Source: Avispirillum sp959601495
Lineage (GTDB): Bacteria > Bacillota > Clostridia > Oscillospirales > CAG-272
Length of the DNA: 46,266 nt
Direction: 5' to 3'
NCBI GenBank assembly: GCA_959601495.1
Contig: CAUGPT010000016.1
Location: 1-46,266, forward strand
In this document: positions 1 through 7,405 of the stretch, one piece after another
Layout: every line of letters begins with the position of its first letter
Position numbering within the stretch: the first letter of the stretch is position 1
Notes under the pieces: model-generated
Told to the model about the DNA's origin: nothing
Databases searched by the model: none
What the model saw: the letters and a program-made list of their open reading frames with translations, nothing else
Made by a program: the position numbers and the translations under genes

Positions 1-63
1 GGCTTGGAGCACTCGCTCTGCTTTTCAACTCACGGGCACAATCGGGGTGGTGAGGTGAGATTT

Positions 64-106
64 CTAAGAGAGGAGAGGCGGGAAACACCTGCCTCTCCTT
101 TCTTAG
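64..106. other. Long perfect hairpin near left edge
   Basis: Bases 64-79 pair with 91-106 over 16 bp with a single G-T wobble (70/100). Bases 80-82 and 88-90 extend the stem to 19 pairs around a loop of AAACA. No T tract follows on either strand, so it is not a standard intrinsic terminator. It could be the terminator or 3' structure of a gene lying left of the window, or a structural part of the repeat array that begins about 20 bp later. The structure is plain in the sequence; its role is unknown. Confidence 0.6.
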
Positions 107-123
107 ACCGATTCGGGGATGTG

Positions 124-597
124 TGAAGGGGCTACTTACGGAAAAGTAGTCCCTTCACGTCCTTTTTACTTACGTTCGGCAAGCTAACCACAGAGTTTGA
201 ATTGCTTTCATAATTTCGGAAAACTGAAAGCCGCCGCCCGCCGCGGCTGCTTACGGGAAAGCAGTCCCTTCACGTCTTTCTCTCTTACGTTCGGCAAGCT
301 GACTACAAAGTTTGAAATTCTTTCCCAGTTTCGGAAAGTCGAAAACCGGCGCCCGTCCGTTGCTGCTTACGGAAAAGCAGTCCCTTCACGTCTTTCTCTC
401 TTACGTTCGGTAAGCTGACAATAAAGTTTGAAACGTTTTCCGGATTTCGAAAGGTTGAAACCTCCCGTCCGTTGCTGCTTACGGAAAAGCAGTTTCTTCA
501 CGTCTTTCTCACTTAAGTTCGGTAAGCTACAACAAAGTTTGAATTGCTTTCCCAATTTCGAAAAGCCGAAAGCCGGCGCCCATTCCGCGGCGGGCAT
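124..597 (+). repeat. Tandem array of four ~115-bp hairpin-rich repeats
   Basis: Four head-to-tail copies start their first hairpin at about 131, 246, 362 and 474 (periods 115, 116 and 112 bp). Each copy has three small stem-loops in order: CTGCTT/AAGCAG around an ACGGAA-type loop, CTTAC/GTAAG around GTTCG, and TTTCG/CGAAA. Between them lie the conserved stretches TCCCTTCACGTC and AAAGTTTGAA. In copy 1 the first stem is CTACTT/AAGTAG, a paired change, and it extends outward to 14 bp (124-137 with 144-157). Variants in the third stem are G-T wobbles when read on the plus strand. A further copy lies inverted at the right end of the window. Short open frames across the array are not convincing genes. 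It may be a structured RNA family or a dispersed intergenic repeat. Confidence 0.85.
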
Positions 598-606
598 CAG
601 CCGACG

Positions 607-1101
607 TCAGCGGCGGTTGCCGCCTTTCTTGTGTCGGCGGCGTTTTACCCCTTTCGAAATGCATACGCCGACGCATACGAGGAGTCCTATACCGAAGACT
701 GCAATAAGCGCTGTAAGCGGCGCGCCGCCCAGCTCGAAAAATCCTGCAAGCGACGACGCGGCAACGGAATTGCGCATTATAAACAGCAAAACTCCCGCTC
801 CGCCTGCGAACATAAGAAGTACTCCGCACAAAAAACGCCAGTCGGAAATGGGTGTTTGCGCGGGAGTCGCGTCTTTCGGAAAGATCGACTGCACGTCAAA
901 GCCGTCCGTGCCGTACAGAATATAGTTCGCGGAAGTGCCCAGAATATGGGCAAGCGACAAAAGATGCTCGGTGTCCGGTTCAACGTCGCCTCTCTCCCAT
1001 GAGTTATAAAGCTCAGTCTCTATGTCGAGCTTTGCGCATATTTCCTGCGGCGTCATTTTTTTCTTTTTTCTCTGTGCCGCGATCCTTTCGCCGACGGTCA
1101 T
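607..1101 (-). CDS. XRE-family HTH protein with two membrane segments
   Basis: A 164-residue protein. Residues 4-62 form an XRE/HTH_3 DNA-binding domain of the Cro/CI type (GERIAAQRKKKKMTPQEICAKL is followed by the characteristic WERGDVEPD recognition/turn segment). After a short linker, two hydrophobic segments (about residues 88-108 and 124-148) predict a membrane hairpin, and the tail is strongly basic. This looks like a membrane-tethered transcriptional regulator, common in Firmicutes. Its targets cannot be read from the sequence. The start is supported by AAGGAG eight bases upstream. It lies 42 bp downstream of the YitT-family gene on the same strand, so the two are probably cotranscribed. 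The domain call is firm; the signal it senses is unknown. Confidence 0.85.
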   Translation of the reverse strand: MTVGERIAAQRKKKKMTPQEICAKLDIETELYNSWERGDVEPDTEHLLSLAHILGTSANYILYGTDGFDVQSIFPKDATPAQTPISDWRFLCGVLLMFAGGAGVLLFIMRNSVAASSLAGFFELGGAPLTALIAVFGIGLLVCVGVCISKGVKRRRHKKGGNRR

Positions 1102-1143
1102 ACTGCCATCTCCTTAATTAAATTTTAAATGTAGGTGCCGCTT

Positions 1144-1992
1144 TTATGAAACTCCGCGAAAGCCCTTTCCGATGATCTCGCTGCTTGTCGTGACCACGAC
1201 AAACGCGTATTTGTCTATCTCGTATATCTTTTTTCTCAGCCGCATTGCCTCGGAACGGTGGCAGACCGTGTGCAGCATGGTGCTGTTATTGTGACTGTAC
1301 GCGCCCTGAGAGTGCACAAGTGTTGCACTGTGGTGCATGGATTTCGTTATGTACTCCGAAATTTCCTCCGGGTGCGTCGTGACGATGGTAAAATATTTGC
1401 AGCTGCCGATGTTCTCGATAACTCCGTCAACAAGGAACGCCTTCGCAAACAGTCCGAGCATGGAGAAAAGTCCTGCTTTTGTGCCGAATATGAAGAACGA
1501 CGTGAACGCTATGAGCGAATCAACGCACAAAAGCGCTTTGCCTACGTTGAGCGGCGTGTATTTCCGAAGTATCAGTGCAAGAATGTCCGTGCCGCCGGAG
1601 GAGCCGTTCTGCCAGAATATCAGTGCGGAGCCGATAGATGTCAGAAGCATTGCGTATACAAGCTCCAGAAAAGGCTGGTCCGTAAGCGGCGCTTTTATGG
1701 GCACGGTCAGCTGCAAAAGCTCGGTAAGCCCCGAGAAAAGCAGACTGCAGTATACGGTGCGGATGCCCGTCGCGCGGCCGAGTACGATAAATCCTACTAT
1801 GAGCATCAGAATATTGATTATGGTGATCCAGTTTGCCGCCGAAAGAAACGTGACCTTGCCCAGCAGTGTGCCGATACCGCTGACTCCGCCTGTCGCGAAG
1901 CCGTTGGGGATCTTGAAAAAGTATACGCCCGCGGTCATTATGACAGTGCCGAGGGTCATGTACATATATTCCTTTAGCGTTTTGAGCTTCAT
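1144..1992 (-). CDS. YitT-family membrane protein (DUF2179)
   Basis: A 282-residue integral membrane protein of the YitT/YczE family. The N-terminal two thirds contain several hydrophobic helices with the family pattern around GTVIMTAGVYFFKIPNGFA and a glycine-rich GGVSGIGTL. The C-terminal ~80 residues match DUF2179 (ending EIIGKGF). The function of the family is not established; transporter-like or ligand-sensing roles have been proposed. The frame is open 105 bases further upstream, but the family start is MKLKTLKEY at 1992, with AGAGG about 13 bases before it; the upstream residues are unlike the family. It precedes the XRE regulator with a 42-bp gap. The family call is strong; the start is moderately sure. 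Confidence 0.88.
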   Translation of the reverse strand: MKLKTLKEYMYMTLGTVIMTAGVYFFKIPNGFATGGVSGIGTLLGKVTFLSAANWITIINILMLIVGFIVLGRATGIRTVYCSLLFSGLTELLQLTVPIKAPLTDQPFLELVYAMLLTSIGSALIFWQNGSSGGTDILALILRKYTPLNVGKALLCVDSLIAFTSFFIFGTKAGLFSMLGLFAKAFLVDGVIENIGSCKYFTIVTTHPEEISEYITKSMHHSATLVHSQGAYSHNNSTMLHTVCHRSEAMRLRKKIYEIDKYAFVVVTTSSEIIGKGFRGVS

Positions 1993-2191
1993 TGAGACAG
2001 CGCGACCTCTGCTTTCGCTTTTTTCTTGATTGTAACATATATTTCGGCAAATTTCCATATGACAGGGTATATTTTGTGCGGAAAATATTGCCCGCACCGA
2101 CCGGCGGCGGAATATATGCCGATGCCTGCGTCGGAAGCGGCGGAAAATGTAAAATTATTGAAACAATTTGCGCCGAATGTGCCGTAATCCT

Positions 2192-2220
2192 TTGACTATT
2201 GAAGCACTTTGTGATATAAT
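2192..2220 (+). promoter_or_regulatory. Sigma-A promoter of ruvC operon
   Basis: TTGACT at 2192-2197 and TATAAT at 2215-2220 are separated by exactly 17 bp, which is near consensus. The predicted transcript starts around 2227, just before the GGAGG (2242-2246) of ruvC. It probably drives the long plus-strand gene series that follows. Confidence 0.8.
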
Positions 2221-2253
2221 AAACTGATATTTTATTTGTTTGGAGGCGCCGCT

Positions 2254-2751
2254 TTGATAATACTCGGTATAGACCCCGGTATAGCCATTGTGGGATGGGG
2301 AGTCATCCGCTGCGAAAACGGCAGAATGACGCCGCTCGGATACGGCTCGATCCAGACAAAGGCGGGACTTGCGGTGGAAGAACGGCTGCGTCAGGTACAC
2401 CAAACGCTTACCGATATAATCCGCCATTTCAAACCGGATGTCATGAGCGTTGAGGAGCTGTTCTGGAACACGAACCAGAAAACGGGTATAGTCGTTGCGG
2501 AGGCAAGAGGCGTCATTCTTCTGACTGCTCACGAAGAGGGCGTTCCCATATTCGAGTATACGCCGCTGCAGGTAAAGCAGGCAATAGTCGGCTACGGCAG
2601 GGCGGAGAAACGGCAGATCATCACGATGGTAACGGCGATGCTCGGACTGAAAAAACCGCCGAAGCCCGACGACACTGCGGACGCGCTGGGCCTTGCCATA
2701 TGCCACGGACACTGCGCCGCGTCAAAGCTCGGACAGTACTACAATAATTGA
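2254..2751 (+). CDS. ruvC: Crossover junction endodeoxyribonuclease RuvC
   Basis: A 165-residue Holliday-junction resolvase, near the usual family length. It cuts four-way DNA junctions during recombinational repair. The RNase-H-like fold signature is visible: LGIDPG with the first catalytic Asp, VEELF with a catalytic Glu, and the C-terminal PDDTADALGLAICH segment with the last acidic residues. The start is TTG at 2254 because GGAGG lies at 2242-2246, seven bases upstream; an upstream in-frame TTG would put this ribosome site inside the gene. RuvA and RuvB, often adjacent in Firmicutes, are not downstream here. The next gene follows 47 bp later. Confidence 0.95.
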   Translation: MIILGIDPGIAIVGWGVIRCENGRMTPLGYGSIQTKAGLAVEERLRQVHQTLTDIIRHFKPDVMSVEELFWNTNQKTGIVVAEARGVILLTAHEEGVPIFEYTPLQVKQAIVGYGRAEKRQIITMVTAMLGLKKPPKPDDTADALGLAICHGHCAASKLGQYYNN

Positions 2752-2798
2752 CGCACGGCGAAAGACTTAAATATGCACTGAAAACACGGAGATAATAT

Positions 2799-3665
2799 AT
2801 GTGGACAGCAGACGATTGGAAAGACTATGAGCTGCTCGATGCCGAAGGCGGAGAGCGGTTGGAGCGATGGGGAAAATATATCCTCGTTCGCCCCGACCCG
2901 CAGATAATCTGGCACGGCGAGCGCCTTGACCCCCGATGGGGCAAGGCGGACGGCATATACAGGCGCAGCCGCAGCGGCGGAGGGCGCTGGGTCGTTTCGC
3001 GCATGCCCGACGAATGGTGCATAGACTATAAGGACCTGCAGTTCAAGCTGCGCCCCATGGGATTTAAGCATACGGGGCTTTTTCCCGAGCAGGCGGTCAA
3101 CTGGGACTGGTTTTCGGATCTCATACGGGAGCGGCGCCGATCGGGTCGTGAGGTTTCGGTGCTGAATTTGTTCGCGTATACGGGCGGCGCCACAGCCGCT
3201 GCCGCCGCAGCGGGAGCGGCGGTCTGTCACGTTGACGCCGCAAAAGGCATGGTGGCTGCAGCAAAGGAAAATCTGCGGCTCTCGGGGCTGGGTGAGGCTC
3301 CTGTCAGATACATTGTAGACGATTGTAAAAAATTCGTGGAAAGAGAAATAAGGCGCGGCCACCGATACGACGGCATAATCATGGACCCTCCGTCCTACGG
3401 CAGAGGTCCCTCGGGAGAAGTGTGGAAGCTGGAGGACTGTGCTGACGGACTTATAAAGCTTGCGGCTTCGCTGCTGTCGGACAGCCCGCTGTTCTTCCTT
3501 GTAAATTCATACACAACAGGGCTTTCGCCGGCGTCCATGGCATATATGGTCATGCAGGCGGCGGGGCGCAGGGGACATATCGAGGCTTCGGAAATAGGGC
3601 TTCGGGTAACGTCAACGGGGCTTTATCTGCCCTCCGGCGCAAGCGCAAGGTGGACGGCTGAATAA
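2799..3665 (+). CDS. SAM-dependent methyltransferase, RlmI-like (COG1092)
   Basis: A 288-residue class I SAM-dependent methyltransferase resembling the catalytic part of the 23S rRNA cytosine methyltransferase RlmI family. The SAM-binding motif I is NLFAYTGGAT (about residues 123-132). An acidic residue follows in CHVDAAKG, and the catalytic-site motif is MDPPSYGRG near residue 196. It lacks the N-terminal PUA domain of Escherichia coli RlmI, as many clostridial homologues do, so the exact target base is not certain. GGAG lies about eight bases before the ATG. It sits between ruvC and the ECF transporter genes on the same strand, in a run of genes for RNA modification and housekeeping. RNA substrate is an inference from the family. 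Confidence 0.85.
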   Translation: MWTADDWKDYELLDAEGGERLERWGKYILVRPDPQIIWHGERLDPRWGKADGIYRRSRSGGGRWVVSRMPDEWCIDYKDLQFKLRPMGFKHTGLFPEQAVNWDWFSDLIRERRRSGREVSVLNLFAYTGGATAAAAAAGAAVCHVDAAKGMVAAAKENLRLSGLGEAPVRYIVDDCKKFVEREIRRGHRYDGIIMDPPSYGRGPSGEVWKLEDCADGLIKLAASLLSDSPLFFLVNSYTTGLSPASMAYMVMQAAGRRGHIEASEIGLRVTSTGLYLPSGASARWTAE

Positions 3666-3708
3666 AACCGATATAAGGCAAATGCATAAAACGAAAGGAG
3701 AGGCTGAT

Positions 3709-4635
3709 ATGGGCGCAGTGATAAAGGCGGAGCATATAAGCTATACCTATCCCGGCGATGAAGACACCGCTCCGGTACAGGCGCTGCACGATGTGAGCCT
3801 TGAAATAGAAGAGGGCTCGTTTACCGCCATACTCGGGCATAACGGCAGCGGCAAATCAACTCTCGCAAAAATTCTTTGCATGATAATTTCCCCCGATGAG
3901 GGAACGCTCGAGATGTTTTCAAAAAATATGGCGGGCGACGACGTTACGGAAGAGGACATTTTCGACACCCGCCGAAATGTCGGCATGGTGTTTCAAAATC
4001 CCGACAACCAGCTTGTCGCCACTATCGTTGAGGAGGACGTAGCCTTCGGCTGCGAAAACCTCGGCATACCGTCTGCGGAGATACGCAGTCGGGTGGACGA
4101 AGCGCTCAAGACCGTCGGCATGACGGAGTATGCGCGCCACGCAACCCACAGACTTTCCGGCGGACAAAAGCAGAGAGTGGCAATTGCGGGTGTTCTTGCA
4201 ATGCGCCGCAAGTGCATAATTTTCGACGAAAGCACGGCAATGCTCGACCCGCGCGGCCGCCGCGAGGTCATGGATACCATATGCAGGCTCAACCGCGAAG
4301 AGGGAATTACCGTTATAATGATAACCCATTACATGAACGAGGCGACGCTGGCGGACAGAGTTGTGGTCATGAGTGACGGCGGCGTTATAATGGACGGAGC
4401 CCCCAATGAGGTTTTCTGCCGCGTTGCGGAGCTTCGGGCGGCGGATCTTGACGTGCCCCAGACAACGGAGCTTTTGTGGGATCTCAAATGTGCAGGATGG
4501 GACGTAAAAACTGATATTTTCGATGCCGACGAATGTGCCGCTGAGGTCGCAAGGGCGCTCAGAGAAAAGTATCCCAATACTTCGTTCGGACAGAAAAGCG
4601 ACGGCACGGCGCACGGCAAAACCGAAACGCCGTAA
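3709..4635 (+). CDS. ecfA1: Energy-coupling factor transporter ATPase EcfA1
   Basis: A 308-residue ABC ATPase of the energy-coupling factor (ECF) vitamin/micronutrient importers. The Walker A is GHNGSGKST, the Q-loop is FQNPDNQ, the signature is LSGGQKQRVAIAG and the Walker B is CIIFDESTAMLD. The family-specific YTYPGDE start and a long C-terminal EcfA domain are present. The start at 3709 is chosen because AAGGAG at 3695-3700 lies eight bases upstream; an open frame from 3682 contains that ribosome site. It forms the standard A1-A2-T energising module with the next two genes. No substrate-binding S component is present in the window, so the module may serve several unlinked S proteins. The family call is secure. 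Confidence 0.95.
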   Translation: MGAVIKAEHISYTYPGDEDTAPVQALHDVSLEIEEGSFTAILGHNGSGKSTLAKILCMIISPDEGTLEMFSKNMAGDDVTEEDIFDTRRNVGMVFQNPDNQLVATIVEEDVAFGCENLGIPSAEIRSRVDEALKTVGMTEYARHATHRLSGGQKQRVAIAGVLAMRRKCIIFDESTAMLDPRGRREVMDTICRLNREEGITVIMITHYMNEATLADRVVVMSDGGVIMDGAPNEVFCRVAELRAADLDVPQTTELLWDLKCAGWDVKTDIFDADECAAEVARALREKYPNTSFGQKSDGTAHGKTETP

Positions 4636-4640
4636 AAAAA

Positions 4641-4675
4641 GCAGCCTCACATAAGGGAATTTATGAGCGGGCTGC
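4641..4675 (+). other. Stem-loop between ecfA1 and ecfA2
   Basis: GCAGCC at 4641-4646 pairs with GGCTGC at 4670-4675, and inner bases CATAA/TTATG add a second short helix. It sits directly after the ecfA1 stop in an unusually long (155 bp) gap for this operon. It has no T tract, so it is more likely an RNA-processing or stability element than a terminator. The rest of the gap shows no gene. Role inferred only. Confidence 0.35.
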
Positions 4676-4790
4676 TCGGGTGTCGGCAGCGGCTGACACG
4701 CGCTGACCGCATATCGGCGGGCGGCAAGTGACCGCCGCACAGACCTGAAAATTCACACATCACGGCAAAACTGCGAAAGGAGCGGCGACG

Positions 4791-5669
4791 GTGGGAACGC
4801 TTGAAGTTAAAAACCTATCATACACATACGGTAAAGGCGCGCCGTACGAGATAAAAGCGCTTGACGACGTAAGTCTTACATTTGACGGCGGCATGATCAC
4901 CGGACTTATCGGTCACACCGGCAGTGGGAAATCAACGCTCGTGCAGATGCTGAACGGACTGATGAAGCCTGACAGCGGCAAGGTCCTGCTTGACGGCTGC
5001 GACATATGGGAAAAGCCGAAGAAAATACGCGACATAAGGTTTCGCGTAGGGCTTGTGATGCAGTATCCCGAGTATCAGCTTTTTGACGAAACGGTTGAAA
5101 AGGATATAGCCTTCGGTCCGCGCAACATGGGTATGAGCGAGGCGGAGATACACGACGCCGTGCGCCGTGCGGCGCGTTTTTCGGGACTTTCGGAAAAGCA
5201 TCTGAAAAAATCTCCTTTTGATCTCTCCGGCGGACAGAAGCGCCGCGCGGCGCTTGCGGGAGTAATTGCCATGAGCCCCGAGGTGCTTGTGCTTGACGAG
5301 CCCGCCGCGGGTCTTGATCCCGGCGCGCGCCGCGAAATTCTCGGCAGGATAAAGTCCTACCAGCGCGAAAGCGGTACGGCGGTGGTGATCGTGTCCCACA
5401 GCATGGAGGATATGGCGATGTACTGCGACCGCGTTGCCGTTATGGATCACGGCAGGCTTATGATGACTGGAACTCCGGCAGAGGTGTTCAGCCGTGCCGA
5501 AGAACTGTACGCCGCGGGTCTTGACGTGCCGCAGATAACAAAGGTGGCGGCGCACCTGAGAGAGCACGGCGTTGATATAGGTCTTGACGTATACACGGTG
5601 GGATACGCCGCAGAAAAGCTTATCTCTCTTGAAAAAGAGGCGGCACAGAGCCGACACAAACAGATATAA
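4791..5669 (+). CDS. ecfA2: Energy-coupling factor transporter ATPase EcfA2
   Basis: A 292-residue second ATPase of the ECF module. Walker A is GHTGSGKST, Q-loop MQYPEYQ, signature LSGGQKRRAALAG and Walker B VLVLDEPAAGLD, with an H-loop at VIVSHSMED. It pairs with EcfA1 to form the A1-A2 heterodimer that drives the EcfT scaffold. The start is GTG at 4791, supported by AAGGAG at 4777-4782 with an eight-base spacing. It has the EcfA2-typical catalytic Glu and LSGGQKRR. The gap of 155 bp from ecfA1 is odd, but both remain on one strand with ecfT 48 bp downstream. The assignment is firm. Confidence 0.95.
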   Translation: MGTLEVKNLSYTYGKGAPYEIKALDDVSLTFDGGMITGLIGHTGSGKSTLVQMLNGLMKPDSGKVLLDGCDIWEKPKKIRDIRFRVGLVMQYPEYQLFDETVEKDIAFGPRNMGMSEAEIHDAVRRAARFSGLSEKHLKKSPFDLSGGQKRRAALAGVIAMSPEVLVLDEPAAGLDPGARREILGRIKSYQRESGTAVVIVSHSMEDMAMYCDRVAVMDHGRLMMTGTPAEVFSRAEELYAAGLDVPQITKVAAHLREHGVDIGLDVYTVGYAAEKLISLEKEAAQSRHKQI

Positions 5670-5717
5670 ACGGAAAATCAGTATGCAATTTTTGAAAAAG
5701 GGAGGGGAGCGGACCTT

Positions 5718-6545
5718 ATGAAAGCCGATATAGCGTTCGGGCAGTACTGCGAGGGAAACTCCTTCCTGCACAGACTTGACCCCAGGTGGAAGATAATATT
5801 TGCGATATTCTATATCGTTATAATATTTCTCGCGAAAAACATTTTCTCCTTTGCGCTGCTGCTTGTGTCAATGCTTGCGCTGGCGGCGCTGAGTAAAATA
5901 CGGCCGCGCATACTTCTGCGCGGACTTCGCCCCATATTGTTTATCATTGCGTTTACGGCAATTATAAATATATTCTGGCTGAGGGGTGACACTCTTCTTG
6001 TAGACTGGCATTTTATCCACATTTATCTTGAAGGCATAATCAATGCGTTTCTGATAGTTGCAAGAGTATTATTTCTGGTTGCGGGTACGAGCATAATTCT
6101 GTCGTACACGACAACGCCTATAGCTCTTACGGACGGAATAGAGCAGCTGCTTGCGCCTCTTGCGAAAATAAAGCTTCCCGTCCATGAGTTCTCGATGATG
6201 ATGACCATCGCCCTGCGCTTTATCCCCACGCTTATTGAGGAAACCGATAAGATAATGAGCGCGCAGAAGGCGCGCGGCGCGGATTTTTCCACAGGCTCGA
6301 TCGTCAAAAGAGCAAAGGCGCTTGTGCCGGTGCTCGTTCCGCTGTTCGTATCGGCGTTCCGCCGCGCGGAGGAGCTGGCGCTTGCAATGGAGTGCCGCTG
6401 CTATACGGGCGGAGAGGGCAGAACGCGCATGAACGTTCTGCACTCAACATGGAGAGATGCCGTCTCTTGCGCAGTGCTTTGCGTAATGTGCGCGGCGGTC
6501 ATAGTACTCAACAAATTCGGACTTGTATATAATTTGTCCGTGTAG
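5718..6545 (+). CDS. ecfT: Energy-coupling factor transmembrane protein EcfT
   Basis: A 275-residue polytopic membrane protein that couples the two ECF ATPases to the substrate-binding S component. Several hydrophobic helices are evident (for example KIIFAIFYIVIIFLAKN and the helices after LLRGLRPIL). The coupling-helix Ala-Arg-Gly motif is visible as KARGAD near residue 190, and a second, variant motif as MECRCYTGG near residue 235. The ATG follows a GGGAGGGGAGC ribosome site. It ends nine bases before the truA start, so the two are translationally linked or at least cotranscribed. Completes the A1-A2-T set. Confidence 0.93.
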   Translation: MKADIAFGQYCEGNSFLHRLDPRWKIIFAIFYIVIIFLAKNIFSFALLLVSMLALAALSKIRPRILLRGLRPILFIIAFTAIINIFWLRGDTLLVDWHFIHIYLEGIINAFLIVARVLFLVAGTSIILSYTTTPIALTDGIEQLLAPLAKIKLPVHEFSMMMTIALRFIPTLIEETDKIMSAQKARGADFSTGSIVKRAKALVPVLVPLFVSAFRRAEELALAMECRCYTGGEGRTRMNVLHSTWRDAVSCAVLCVMCAAVIVLNKFGLVYNLSV

Positions 6546-6554
6546 GAGGCGGCG

Positions 6555-7331
6555 ATGAAGCTACTTCTCAGGGTCAGATATAACGGAGCGGCATACTGCG
6601 GCTTTCAGTTTCAGAAAAACGCGGTTTCCGTGCAGGGAGTACTGACAGAGGCCGCGCAAAGAGTTTTCGGCGAGCCTTGCAGAATAACAGGCTGCTCAAG
6701 AACTGATGCGGGCGTTCACGCGCTGAATTTCTGCTGTACGGCGGAGGCGGACGGCGAGTGCCGTATACCGACAGGGAAGATCCACAAAGCATTTGAGGCG
6801 GTTCTGCCGCAGGATATATCCGTTGCGGCGGCGGCAGAGGTCCCGTCGGATTTTCACGCAAGGTACGACTGCCGCGGCAAAGAGTATGTATACCGCATAT
6901 GCGACGCGCCGTTTTCCGATCCATTTGAGGTCGGGCGCAGCGAAAGATGCCTTCGCCCTATTTCGGACGAAACGGTAGATAAAATGAGCGCCGCGGCACA
7001 ATGCTTTGCGGGCACGCATGATTTTGCGTCGTTTATGGCTGCGGGCTCAAAAATCACAGACACGGTCCGAACGGTGTTTAAGGCAAATGTCAAAAGAGAG
7101 ACGGAAAATATTGTGACCTTCACGGTCTCCGCCGACGGATTTTTATACAACATGGTGCGCATCATGGCGGGCACGCTGCTTGATATGGCGGCGGAGCGCA
7201 TACCCTTTTCGGACATGTCCGATATAATTGCCGCCCGGGACCGCAGCCGCGCTGGGCGCACGGCGTCTGCCTGCGGACTGTACCTGTCGGAGGTTTTCTA
7301 CGATATTCCCATAGACTGGCGCTGCGAATGA
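6555..7331 (+). CDS. truA: tRNA pseudouridine(38-40) synthase TruA
   Basis: A 258-residue tRNA pseudouridine synthase that modifies positions 38-40 in the anticodon stem-loop. The catalytic Asp is in the motif SRTDAGVHA near residue 51, and the C-terminal half contains FLYNMVRIMAGTL, a TruA hallmark. Length is normal for the family. The start lies behind AGGAGG with a short spacing, ten bases after the ecfT stop; ecfT-truA is a common order in Firmicutes. There is a Cys/Ala-rich surface typical of this genome, but no missing key residue. Confidence 0.95.
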   Translation: MKLLLRVRYNGAAYCGFQFQKNAVSVQGVLTEAAQRVFGEPCRITGCSRTDAGVHALNFCCTAEADGECRIPTGKIHKAFEAVLPQDISVAAAAEVPSDFHARYDCRGKEYVYRICDAPFSDPFEVGRSERCLRPISDETVDKMSAAAQCFAGTHDFASFMAAGSKITDTVRTVFKANVKRETENIVTFTVSADGFLYNMVRIMAGTLLDMAAERIPFSDMSDIIAARDRSRAGRTASACGLYLSEVFYDIPIDWRCE

Positions 7332-7405
7332 CCGACGGCAGCAAACCATATTATACAAATGCATAAAAAGCATAGATGAACATTCGGCGAAAGGAGGAAT
7401 ATGTC

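Noticed and set aside
367..597. Small proteins containing SEKDVKxLLFRK in the repeat array
   Set aside because: The peptide is only the translation of the repeat unit; frames are not conserved between copies and no ribosome site precedes them.
124..597. CRISPR array
   Set aside because: Units are ~115 bp, similar along the whole length, with no constant short repeat and unique spacers, and no cas genes are near.
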